From Mytilus californianus (lineage: Eukaryota; Mollusca; Bivalvia; Mytilida; Mytilidae), in assembly GCF_021869535.1 (NCBI RefSeq), contig NW_026262668.1, forward strand, positions 12,198,348 to 12,262,347: 64,000 nucleotides of DNA, in the 5' to 3' direction. Of this stretch, positions 47,125-57,868 are shown in pieces. The notes below the pieces were generated by a model. The model did not search any database, was not told the DNA's origin, and saw only the letters and a list, made by a program, of their open reading frames with translations. The position numbers and the translations under genes were made by a program. Positions within the stretch are counted from its first letter, which is position 1; each line of letters opens with the position of its first letter.

Positions 47125-47225
47125 TTAAATGATGTGGATGTAAGCAATTGTTATAGGCAATCATACGGCCTTCAACAATGAGAAAAATCCATATCGTATA
47201 GTCGGTTATAAAAAGCCCCGACATT
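47125..47225 (+). repeat. R2-family repeat, right half of the interrupted copy
   Basis: ATGATGTGGATGTAAGCAAT, CATACGGCCTTCAACAATGA and AAAAGCCCCGACATT continue the copy begun at 46575. Confidence 0.85.
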
Positions 47226-48245
47226 GTAGACCTTATTTTCTTCACCCCTCCCCCTTCTTCCCCTACCTTATACTACTGCTGAATGATACACAAAAGCACA
47301 ACAAAAGAAAACAAATTTCGCTATCCCTTCGAAATTGGAATTTGCAAAGATAAAGATAAAGAAAAAATAACACGTTCTATTTTTATCATACATGTGTAGT
47401 TTCAGTTTCAACTTTGGTTCTAAATTTAGATTTTACTTTCCCCAAAAATTGCGGACGGAATAGAAGACACCTGTTTATTTTCTGCACCTTGAAAACTGAG
47501 ATTTGGATGACATAGATTTTACTCTGAGATAAATGTAATAGTGCTCAATTCTTAGTTTCTGAGTGTGTAATGTTTTGTGGACGGAATCTGATGGTTTTTT
47601 TTTGCTGTTGGCTTTTTCTTCGGCTTATAAATGTTGTACTAGTGGTCGATTACCCCTTAGTATCTTTTATACTTTTTACATAAATAATAAAATATAAAAC
47701 ATCATAAAATTTTCAATTGCATAAAAACGGACATGCCAACGTCTTTCTTGTTCAACACACAAATTCACATGCAATTATTCGTTACCTACAATTTTACGCT
47801 ACAGTACACTGTGAATTTCATTCAAAACTATGGTTTTTCAAAAAATATTGTGGGGTCAATTCTGGTTTGATTTTAATGAATTTGATACGAATAGAAGCAG
47901 AATTGTCACTGGTTTATTTGTTTATTTGGTTATAATTTTGTTGTTTAGGCGTTTTTACCTTCTGTTGAAATAAACACGAGTGTACCTGCTCCTGCGTGTC
48001 TAAAACAAAAACAGTGGTAATAGAGTCAGACTAACTCACAATAGGATACTCAGATTTCTGATTGGAGTCATTATAATAATTTCTTTGAAGTTTTGAGATA
48101 GCACATGAATACTTGTTTGGATTCATGATATACCGCACGAAGTCATTTTTCTTTCATGTGCCCATTTTTATTTCATGGAGTAGGGGAGATAACCCGCGTA
48201 ACTAACGACGCACGTTTTTTATCCTAAATTCCGCTAGAGGCGTGC
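47226..48245. other. AT-rich DNA inside the 4.0-kb TTAA unit
   Basis: No gene recognised. Confidence 0.45.
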
Positions 48246-48779
48246 AATTACGTACACTTCGCCTTAAGGTCATGAAACATGAATGTTATAAAATTTTACC
48301 AGAATGTAATGGTTTTGTTTTGAAATTTTGTTATATATAATGGAACTCTACCAGTATTGATGACCCACTATAGTACTAAATTGCTAATTCATAGTTCCTA
48401 CATGATAATTTTGCCATCATAATTCTTTTCACTGTATGGGATAAATATGAGAAGTGTTGGTGTACTTACTCACTGGCAGGGTGGCAGTAAGTTTGTGCCA
48501 AGTAAAACTAAAATCAGGAATAAACGACTAAATTGTTCTATAATTAATAAGAATGCATGGACTTTTTAGCTTCAATTTTTCTCTTTTACATACATCAGCC
48601 TACAATAATTTCATTTTTGTTCAACACTAGGATGTTAGAAAATTGTTCACATTTATAATCCAACAATTTCCTTGTTTAATATTATTCATCTGAAGAATAG
48701 AATTATTTTTAAAATACCCATAGCTGGTAATAATGCATTTATTTTCCCTTTGTGTGCGGAAAAACAATTTCTCACTCAT

Positions 48780-49005
48780 TGCATATAACGTTATAAAGGG
48801 ACATAACACAAGAACGGTTAAAGTGACGCCACCCAAATTCAAACTTGATCTGTGTTTTATGATAATATGCATTGTTTATAAGTATCATAACATTTGGTAG
48901 AGGCAAACTAAAGTTAGAGAACGGAAACCAATTTCAGGACGTACGGAGGGACAGACAGACAAGGGTAAAACTTAAAGCCCCCTCCGCGGGGGCATAAAAA
49001 ATGTT
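48780..49005 (+). repeat. Dispersed repeat ending in a GC-rich hairpin
   Basis: Ends with a GGACAGACAGACAAGG stretch and the hairpin GCCCCCTCCGCGGGGGC. This terminal layout resembles the ends of the other tandem-monomer repeat families here. Confidence 0.5.
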
Positions 49006-49284
49006 TATATATTTTTTGTGTTTACTCATCATGATCAGACAACATAAACAATTAGACTAAAGGGGAAAAAATTAAAGAGATTTTTCATGTTTGTGACAAT
49101 TTATTTAGAGGTGATGGGTTATCAGTTTGGTGCTTAAAATTAATGTTAACTGAAAATTGTCCATCCAAAAGTCTTCTAGTTAGTATTATAAGGTCAAAGG
49201 ATACCTTAAAATATACAGGTTTGCTTTTAACATCTTACAACTGATAAACTCGGAACTTGGTTGCATCCTTATCGTTTTTATCAC

Positions 49285-49680
49285 CAATTTACGGGACGTA
49301 TTATGGTATACCGTTGTCCGTCCGTCCGTCTGTCCATCCATCGTTAACATGTTGGACAATAACTCAAAAATACTTTAACCAATTTTCAAGAAACTTTGGT
49401 GAATAGTTTATATCTATTGACATAAGCTCCCTTTCGATTTTTATAAAATTTAGATTTTACGTTTCTGATTTTATCCAAAAAAAAGGGGAAATTTCCAGTT
49501 TTCGGACAATACATGTTGTGTGTATCTCAAAAATGCTTCAAGCAGTTTTCATGAAACTTTGGTGACATGTTTATATCTGCTAAAAAAAGCTCCCTTTAGT
49601 TTTTTTTTATAAATTTCTGATATGACATTGAGGAGTTATGGAACTTTATTTTCAATAAAACAACGGGCGTACCATGCTTC
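49285..49680 (+). repeat. Family A repeat copy
   Basis: Has the same head as 410-460 (GGACGTATTATGGTATACCG and a TCCGTCCGTC run), followed by two monomers. Confidence 0.8.
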
Positions 49681-49914
49681 ATTTCTTTCATTATTACAAT
49701 GTCCTTAATTTTAAACTTTACTGGTAGAGTGTATGAATGCATGTATCTAAAAACTATATACTTTAATTTGAATAATGTAATCAATATACATTTGTTGTCA
49801 GTTTATTTCTCCCTTTTTAAAAGTAGTAGAGTACAGAGATGTGTCAATAAATAAGTTATACTGTATTAATGTTTGAACATTTTTATTATTTGTAATGAAC
49901 CATATTAATTTTCA

Positions 49915-50240
49915 TAAAGTTCTTTTAAACTTTTTACAAATATCTTAGAGAAAAGAAGGTTTGAGAGCAAATACAATGCAATTTCCAGTATAATAGATAT
50001 TTCCAAGGGGCATAACTCCTTTAAAAATATTTGATCGGCACTGATTTTCGAACGTGTCTGTGACATTGCTTATATAAACCCTTGATATAAATTGATAAAA
50101 ATTTGGCAAAAATTGTACACATGAGAGCGCTTACAATGCAATTTTCCATATAACTAATATTTCCAATGGCATAACTCTTTAAAAAATATTAGATCGGCAG
50201 TGATTTTCGAACTAATCCGAGACTTTGCTGATATAAAGAG
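49915..50240 (+). repeat. Family C repeat copy
   Basis: Two monomers with TTTCCAAGGGGCATAACTCC and GATCGGCACTGATTTTCGAA, as at 6380-6840, without the (GGAC)n tail. Confidence 0.75.
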
Positions 50241-51520
50241 AAGTGACTTTTAAATGGAGGTTTAGACTATATGACATTTCAACAATATGATAAGGGTATC
50301 TGACAAGAAAGTAGACAGGTTTTCACTTAGGCCTAACCTTACCTACTTATAAGATTTTTTTTTTCATTTTTAAACAAGCACTATTTAAGTCAGACTGTTT
50401 CCACTCTTAAAACCAGTAAAAAAGTTTAGAAAAAAAATTTGGCCCAACATAAGTGTACCCAAATTGCTCCTATTACCCAATTTGCACCAATTTTGCATAA
50501 AAAGCAATAGCAAAATAGCAAAAATGTTCAACACCATAAAATCTACAAATCAGTCATCATGTCCAAAATTGTCAACTGACTCTTGATAGAAGTTATTTCC
50601 CTTGGATGATGTTTTTCATTTTTGTCAAAAACTATAGGAGTTAAAGAGAAACTTCAAAAAGCAAAAAAATCAGCAAAATAAAATTTAGAAGTAATTTTAC
50701 ATCCCCAAATTGTCAGACTACTCATCAGTTATAGGATTTATTGCCATTAAATAACATTTTTTTTCAAAACCTTTAATAAATAAACCTATAAACTGTTTAC
50801 AGTAAAATGATCACCATTACAAGACCTACAAACATATCTATAAATAAGCAAACATAACTGTTTGCAATAGAGGGAAAAATTAATATCAAAATGGTATATG
50901 TTTTACCAGGTAGGCAATTCAGGCTGTTGGGGGTCTCTTGTTAATGATTCAGTATGAATTCAAAATAAAATTTGTGGAACTATGTAGAAGATAAGGATAC
51001 ATCTACAAAATAAGTACAGGATGGAAACTTTGTCTGTTGCTTATAAATAAATGGTGAAAAAAACTGTCAAAATAGGTGCAAACGTGCCTACATACCTATC
51101 CTCACTTTTTCAGCATGTTAGCAGAGACATGAGTATTATTTTATTAGGCTTTTATGGTAGGTTTGACTCTATATCTGACAACTTATAAAAGATAAAAAAG
51201 CCCTAAATACTAAAAATTAATAATTCAGTCCTTCTTGAAACCGAGGCCAAGGGTTAATTAAGTAGCTCTGGATGATAAGTAGTTCCTATCATATGCAGCC
51301 AAGTCAAGTAATTCATAATAGTGCATAACTATGTGAAATCAAATACTGAGTACAAGTAGAAACATTTGTTACTGTAATGAAGTTATCTTTTTCAGATGGC
51401 AATTGAGAAAAAATGTGGATTTTAGTGAATAGAAAGAAATAAAAAGATGTGGGAGTTCAAATTCATGTAAATATCCAAGAGTTACTTCAACTTTTCAAAA
51501 TTTCTACATGCAGTTTTCAT
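50241..51520. other. AT-rich intergenic DNA, no gene recognised
   Basis: Short frames only; nothing recognised. Confidence 0.45.
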
Positions 51521-51522
51521 AT

Positions 51523-51835
51523 CACTACAAACCAGTAAAAGTCTGAAATGGCCTATATCTGTACTCGACTGTACTGATTTTTACTCGACCAGTCTGAATT
51601 GGTCTGAATTTTACTCGACATTACTCGACCCCAGTCTTAACCATACTCGACTGTACTGATTTGTACTTGACCCTTGCCTTTGCCATTGAAAATAGTCTGA
51701 ACTATTACTCGACCAGTCTGAAACAGTCTTAACCCATTCTCGACCTGTACTCGACCTATTTTTTTCAATCTAAACCATACTCAACCAAAGGTCTGAACAA
51801 TACTCGACCAGTCTGAACCATACTTGACCAAATAA
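51523..51835 (+). repeat. Left terminal inverted repeat and subterminal motif array
   Basis: A 79-bp perfect TIR, followed by at least ten irregularly spaced TACTCGAC or close variants and interleaved AGTCTGAA. In CACTA elements such motifs bind the element's own DNA-binding protein. Confidence 0.8.
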
Positions 51836-51839
51836 CCTC

Positions 51840-52880
51840 TACTTTCTCTAAATTTTAACTGTTAAAATAAATTTCTTTTTAACTGACATGACAACAGCCA
51901 CAATAAAATAAAGATATATTATAAAAACAGATTTTTACATTCTTACATGATTCTCAGATTTATCAAAAAGAGATAGTTAAATCAAATTATTTTATGTAAT
52001 AACTTAAATATTTCAATTTTAAAGTTTTAGAGTTTTGTTAAAAAAAGATTTTCTTTTACCTAAAAACCACACCTATACTGAGGGTAATTAAACCTTATTA
52101 AGGTGTTTCTTGTTTGGCATGTGTTTTTTTTTAAATTAATTTTCCTAAATTCCTAAATAAAAACTACATAGGTTTCATGGTTACATACATAAAATGTACA
52201 ATAGTTATATAATTATCTTTTAAATGAGGTAACAACAGCCAACAAAATCACTGAAATTGTTTTACCTTATTTTAGAAATACCTCTATTATTATAATTTGG
52301 GATATATTATATACAATATATAACAAAAAGGGATGAAAATTAAAGAAATTAGTAAAATTGTTCTTCTGATTACTGGTGAAGTATAAAGTAATACCTCCTG
52401 CTTGGAGCAGACTCATGAAATAGATCACACCTGGTCAGAGAGTATTAAATTCTAAATAACATTCATTCAAAATTGCAACATCCTGTGAAACTTAAATCAC
52501 AAGGCCTTTTGAATTCACTAGATAAGTAATACACGAGTTTAAGAAAAATAGGGCTTTCTTTTTACCCGTAAAACATACATGTACTGAGGTAATTAAACCT
52601 TATTAAAGTGCTTCTTGTATGCCATGTCTTTAATTTTGACAAAAATTATTTAAATTTAATTGAAATAAATTTTTACTGTAACTTTGGAACACATTTCCTT
52701 TTTTAAAAGTTTATCACAGGATTACTATTGAAGTGCTATTATCATGATTATATTAAATTCTTGGTTTAACAAAACAAAGGTGTCATTTTTTAAATTTATC
52801 AAGTTGCTTTATATGCTATTTTATATATATTTTAATAAAAAAAATGTTCACTGCATTATTAACTAAACTCAACTGACACC
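51840..52880. other. Internal left part of the CACTA-like unit
   Basis: AT-rich. Two similar ~40-bp segments (TGAGGGTAATTAAACCTTAT at 52079 and TGAGGTAATTAAACCTTATT at 52584) suggest a diverged internal duplication. No gene recognised. Confidence 0.5.
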
Positions 52881-53106
52881 ATAAAAGAGGGACGAAAGAT
52901 ACCAGAGGGACAGTCAAACTCATAGATCGAAAACAAACTGACAACGCCATGGCCAAAAATAAAAAGATAAACAGACAAATAATAGTACAGATGACACAAC
53001 ATAGAAAACTAAAGACTAAGCAAGACGAACCCCACCAAAATTGGGGGTGATCTCAGGTGCTCCGGAAGGGTAAGCAGATCCTGCTCCACATGTGGCACCC
53101 GTCGTG
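52881..53106 (-). repeat. Naiad pseudo-LTR A (3' of copy 1)
   Basis: ATAAAAGAGGGACGAAAGAT to GGCACCCGTCGTG. Almost identical to the pseudo-LTRs at 54480-54705 and 59422-59608. Joined directly to the endonuclease half of copy 1 at a CGTG shared by both sides. Confidence 0.9.
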
Positions 53107-54284
53107 GCCAGCCGGATTATATGTGAATTGGGAACTAGCACAGGTGCAATCAGGAGGTTTAGACTTGAAGTCGTCAATGTTGAGATCCTGCAAAACGTGT
53201 TTGTAATTGAAAATTTTAGTTGCAATTGGATTGGTATAGGTATAAGAAATTATTGGTACAGACTGATCTTTAAAATAAGGAGGTATTTTCGACTGAACTA
53301 ATTTATGATGAAGGATATTGCCTAAGTTGACGCCATCGAGACCTTTGTTGGCAAAGGAAAGTTTAAGAAAAGATCTTTTCTCTTTTTCATCTTTTCCAAT
53401 GCGAACTGGTTTGAAAAGTCTGTGACTTGCAATATCCGAAATGACACTGTAAGTTTGTATTGGTTTGAATGAGGGTTTGTAACATAAATTGAACAGAGAA
53501 TGAAGTTTTGAAAGGGGTAATGAATACAGTTTCGTGCGAATGTGATGAATACCTAATGGCTTTTGTATAAATGGCAGAAAGTCATTAATAGAGACATCAT
53601 GCAAAGTAGGTGATGTATAATGACGATGACCATGACTGCGTCTACGTCGAGGAGTAGAGTTGAAAATATTCATCACATTCACCGAGCTACAGGAAGGACT
53701 AGATAGAATACCTATACCATCAATTTTGTCATTGCAACCATATGGTGTTGCAGTTCCCAATTGTCGAATCCAGTAGTCCTCTTTTTCTACGGAGAGGCGT
53801 TGCAAGTTGAGGATTGTTAGTCTTGTGGTATATTTTTTCGATTATACGAACTGTCATAGAAACGATGGAATGATCAGGCTGATTAAAATGCTGGTACAGA
53901 ATGTCGTTTGCATTGAGGTTGATATCTGATCTATGACCGCACATACGTTTGTTTAGCCTTCCTTTCGTTTTACCGACGTAAACCAATCCACAAATGGTTA
54001 CACTCTAATCCGTAGACGACATTTATAGATTTACAATTCAGATCATCGTAACTTCTACTACAGTAAGACGTTTTAGTTAAATTGCTAGTGAATTGAGCGT
54101 CTGTTATTAAAATTTCACAAGTTTTGCAGCCATTAGTTCCACATTTCGAAATGAGACAGTGTTGTTCAGAGTCATCAAAATCCAAAATGTCTTTAAGGAG
54201 AACTGAACATGGCTGTGTATGTGTACTATTGCTATTGTCACTAGTAATATGATCTGAATGAGTCATGTTTGGGATATTTGTCAT
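53103..54284 (-). pseudogene. Naiad-type Penelope-like element copy 1, RT deleted
   Basis: Minus-strand copy that keeps only the N-terminal half: the Cys-rich start (MTNIPNMTHSDHITS), the GIY-YIG endonuclease (KGRLNKRMCGHRSD, IIEKIYHKT) and the linker with the CxC motif (PPDCTCASSQF). At NPAGH the sequence jumps straight into the 3' pseudo-LTR, so the whole RT is missing. It carries the same two early frameshifts as copy 2 (an extra base at about 53995 and a 2-bp loss near 53785) and differs at a few sites, for example KTKGRL where copies 2 and 3 have ETKGRL. It lacks the CTTGGAAAC-type segment (about 12 bp) near 53483 that copies 2 and 3 have. It cannot move on its own. Confidence 0.85.
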
Positions 54285-54479
54285 GTCTGGTATGAGGGGA
54301 CACCTGCCTTATCAGACGACACCGTGTCCATGGTGACGTCTGTTTCGGACCTTTTTATACTGGGCGACGTCCGAGCCAGTATCCTGTTTGATCTTCGTAA
54401 ATTCATGCAATTTTGCTACTGGGCGGATGATGTCCTCGGGGACAAAATGTCCACCAGCAGAGACATCGACCCAGTGGTT
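54285..54479 (-). promoter_or_regulatory. Leader of Naiad copy 1 with TATA-like box and upstream ORF
   Basis: On the minus strand a TATAAAAAGG box (about 54350-54359) precedes an upstream start codon in a strong CACCATGG context. Its 16-codon frame ends in a TGA overlapping the main ATG (ATGA). Same arrangement as in copies 2 and 3. Confidence 0.5.
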
Positions 54480-54705
54480 ATAAAAGAGAGACGAAAGATA
54501 CCAGAGGGACAGTCAAACTCATAGATCGAAAACAAACTGACAACGCCATGGCCAAAAATAAAAAGACAAACAGACAAATAATAGTACAGATGACACAACA
54601 TAGAAAACTAAAGACTAAGCAACACGAACCCCACCAAAACTGGGGGTGATCTCAGGTGCTCCGGAAGGGTAAGCAGATCCTGCTCCACATGTGGCACCCG
54701 TCGTG
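54480..54705 (-). repeat. Naiad pseudo-LTR B, shared by copies 1 and 2
   Basis: Full ~226-bp pseudo-LTR ending ACCCGTCGTG. It is both the upstream end of copy 1 and the 3' end of copy 2, as expected for tandem PLE insertions. Confidence 0.9.
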
Positions 54706-54781
54706 TTGCTTTTGTTATTACAAATCCGGTAAATAGTCTAATTCGGTAGGTCACATTCGTGAAAAGGGAAGGGTATTTTAG

Positions 54782-57630
54782 TTACGACATAAGGAACATA
54801 TCCGATATCATCTGTGAAACGATTATTCCATAACGGTTAACCAATTCGTGATGGCGTCCGTAAAATTTACGAAGGGATGATTTCAACTTCAGCATTTAGA
54901 AATTTGGTTTAATAGCTTCCTTGTGAGCAGCAATCCTCTATCAAGGAAATCATGATAGGAAATACAAGCCCGGGAATATCGTATCAATTGGGAGATATAT
55001 ACTCCGTATGCAGGCGCTGCTGGAATGTTGCTACATAGAAATGGAAAGTTCACAATTGGGAAGCTGAAATCATCTCTTTTGTCGTAAAGTTTTGTTTTCA
55101 ACCGACCCTCATTGTCAATTTCTAGATGTAAGTCAAGATATGAGGCAGACTTAACTGTATCTGTAGTATCCTTTATCTCTAGTTCGATGGGATAGATTCG
55201 TTCAACATAGTCACCAAATTTTGTATTATTTAGTGAGAGAACATCATCTATATAGCGGAACGTAGAGTTAAAGGATATTGCTAACTTCTTATCTTTTTTC
55301 CTAAGAAGTTCCTGTATGAAGTCAGCCTCATAATAATAAAGAAACAAGTCGGCAAGAAGAGGTGCACAATTGGTTCCCATTCGAATTCCGACAGTCTGTT
55401 GAAAAACACGTCCTCCAAACGTAACAAATATGTTGTAAATCAAGAAATCAAGCATCTTGATAATGTCAGTTTCAGAGAATTTTTTGTTTGAATCAGAGTG
55501 ATTCTTTACAAAGTAGGATTTATCTCTCCCCAAGACAAGATACTTGTATCTACGTTCGCCATTCTTTTTAATGAATCAAAGTAATACCAACTCTTTCAAT
55601 TTGTCTTTTAGTTTGGAATGGAGAATACTTGTGTAAAGTGTAGAAAAGTCAAATGTTTTAATACTATTGCAAGATGAGAGAGTCTTGGATTGTATGTACG
55701 CTTAAATATCTTTGGAATTTTTTAGTATCCACATCTGATTCACGCCACCTCTAGAATAGGCAGTTTCACAATAACTTTGGAGCCCGGCTTTGATTGCTGA
55801 TAAAATAGATGGTAATAATTTAGAAAGAGGTTTTGTGGAGCACTTGGAAGATCCAGCAATATACCGTTGTTTGTAAGGACACTTATGTAGTTTAGGTATC
55901 CAATACAGTGATGGAACATCCAGTTCTTCATCTTTGGTTGAAATTCCAAAGGAACATAGAACAGACCTATGATTATCCAGGATTTCTTCTTTGGTAAGTG
56001 TCGTGAGGGTATATGTTGAGTTTCCAAGTGAATTGTCAATACCTAATTCATTTATCAAGCAGTTTATGTAATGATATTTACACACAAAAACGATGTTGTT
56101 TGGGGCTTTATCTGCGGGGACAACAACATATTTGTCATGGAGGTAGGTCAAGTGTTTTGCAACATTTGGGTCTTTAAAAAATGATGTAGCGTGGGTATTG
56201 GATATGCCCATTTAGTTTCTTAATTCGGATTTGTATCAACGACATCACAGCCTTAATCCATTCGGAAAGAGTATCTACGTCTTCTTTCTCGCGTTTAGCC
56301 CATTGCCTGGCATAATCCTCGACTGAATCCATCAGTATTTTGAAGTTGTATTTCCAATTGATGGATTTAGGCTCACGATATTTCGGACCTTTGGATAACA
56401 AATTTATTGACAATGTTGAGGTCTCCGGTAATAACGTGGCCAGCCGGATTATATGTGAATTGGGAACTAGCACAGGTGCAATCAGGAGGTTTAGACTTGA
56501 AGTCGTCAATGTTGAGATCCTGCAAAACGTGTTTGTAATTGAAAATTTTAGTTGCAATTGGATTGGTATAGGTATAAGACATTATTGGTACAGACTGATC
56601 TTTAAAATAAGGAGGTATTTTCGACTGAACTAATTTATGATGAAGGATATTGCCTAAGTTGACGCCATCGAGACCTTTGTTGGCAAAGGAAAGTTTAAGA
56701 AAAGATCTTTTCTCTTTTTCATCTTTTCCAATGCGAACTGGTTTGAAAAGTCTGTGACTTGCAATATCCGAAATGACACTGTAAGTTTGTATTGGTTTGA
56801 ATGAGGGTTTGTAACAGTGGTTTCCAAACATAAATTGAACAGAGAATGAAGTTTTGAAAGAGGTAATGAATACAGTTTCGTGCGAATGTGATGAATACCT
56901 AATGGCTTTTGTATAAATGGCAGAAAGTCATTAATAGAGACATCATGCAAAGTAGGTGATGTATAATGACGATGACCATGACTGCGTCTACGTCGAGGAG
57001 TAGAGTTGAAAATATTCATCACATTCACCGAGCTACAGGAAGGACTAGATAGAATACCTATACCATCAATTTTGTCATTGCAACCATATGGTGTTGCAGT
57101 TCCCAATTGTCGAATCCAGTAGTCCTCTTTTTCTACGGAGAGGCGTTGCAAGTTGAGGATTGTTAGTCTTGTGGTATATTTTTTCGATTATACGAACTGT
57201 CATAGAAACGATGGAATGATCAGGCTGATTAAAATGCTGGTACAGAATGTCGTTTGCATTGAGGTTGATATCTGATCTATGGCCGCACATACGTTTGTTT
57301 AGCCTTCCTTTCGTTTCACCGACGTAAACCAATCCACAAATGGTTACACTCTAATCCGTAGACGACATTTATAGATTAACAATTCAGATCATCGTAACTT
57401 CTAGTACAGTAAGACGTTTTAGTTAAATTGCTAGTGAATTGAGCGTCTGTTATTAAAATTTCACAAGTTTTGCAGCCATTAGTTCCACATTTCGAAATGA
57501 GACAGTGTTGTTCAGAGTCATCAAAATCCAAAATGTCTTTAAGGAGAACTGAACATGGCTGTGTATGTGTACTATTGCTATTGTCACTAGTAATATGATC
57601 TGAATGAGTCATGTTTGGGATATTTGTCAT
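54782..57630 (-). pseudogene. Naiad-type Penelope-like element copy 2, full length but frameshifted
   Basis: Domain order from the 5' end: Cys-rich start, GIY-YIG endonuclease, CxC linker, then RT with VVVPADKAPNNIVFV, GIRMGTNCAPLLADLF (Arg where copy 3 has Pro) and FRYIDDVLSLNN, ending near the ancestral stop at 54782-54784. Breaks: an extra base at about 57343, a 2-bp loss near 57132, a 1-bp loss near 56778, a ~14-bp loss at about 56404, an extra base near 56203, Leu to TAA at about 55706, Cys to TGA at about 55577 and a 1-bp loss near 54893. The first two breaks are shared with copy 1. Dead. Confidence 0.9.
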
Positions 57631-57828
57631 GTCTGGTATGAGGGGACACCTGCCTTATCAGACGACACCGTGTCCATGGTGACGTCTGTTTCGGACCTTT
57701 TTATACTGGGCGACGTCCGAGCCAGTATCCTGTTTGATCTTCGTAAATTCATGCAATTTTGCTACTGGGCGGATGATGTCCTCGGGGACAAAATGTTCAC
57801 CAGCAGAGACATTGACCCAGTGGTTATA
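57631..57828 (-). promoter_or_regulatory. Leader of Naiad copy 2 with TATA-like box and upstream ORF
   Basis: Same layout as the other leaders: TATAAAAAGG (about 57696-57705, minus strand), a strong-context upstream ATG, and an ATGA stop/start overlap at the main start (57630). Confidence 0.5.
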
Positions 57829-57868
57829 AAAGAGGGACGAAAGATACCAGAGGGACAGTCAAACTCAT
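57829..57868 (-). repeat. Naiad pseudo-LTR C, first part (interrupted)
   Basis: TAAAAGAGGGACGAAAGATA to GTCAAACTCAT; resumes at 59422 with TCATAGATCGAAAAC. Confidence 0.9.

Larger units (their letters stand above)
44258..48263. mobile_element. 4.0-kb unit with 18-bp TIRs and TTAA target duplications
   Basis: GGCGAAGTGTACGTAATT at 44258-44275 is perfectly inverted at 48246-48263, and TTAA abuts both ends (44254-44257 and 48264-48267). TTAA duplication is the hallmark of piggyBac-type insertion, although these termini do not start with the usual CCC. No transposase is seen. The inside is filled with R2-type repeats and a nested TTAA element, so it is either a non-autonomous element that collected insertions or a much-decayed autonomous one. 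Confidence 0.75.
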
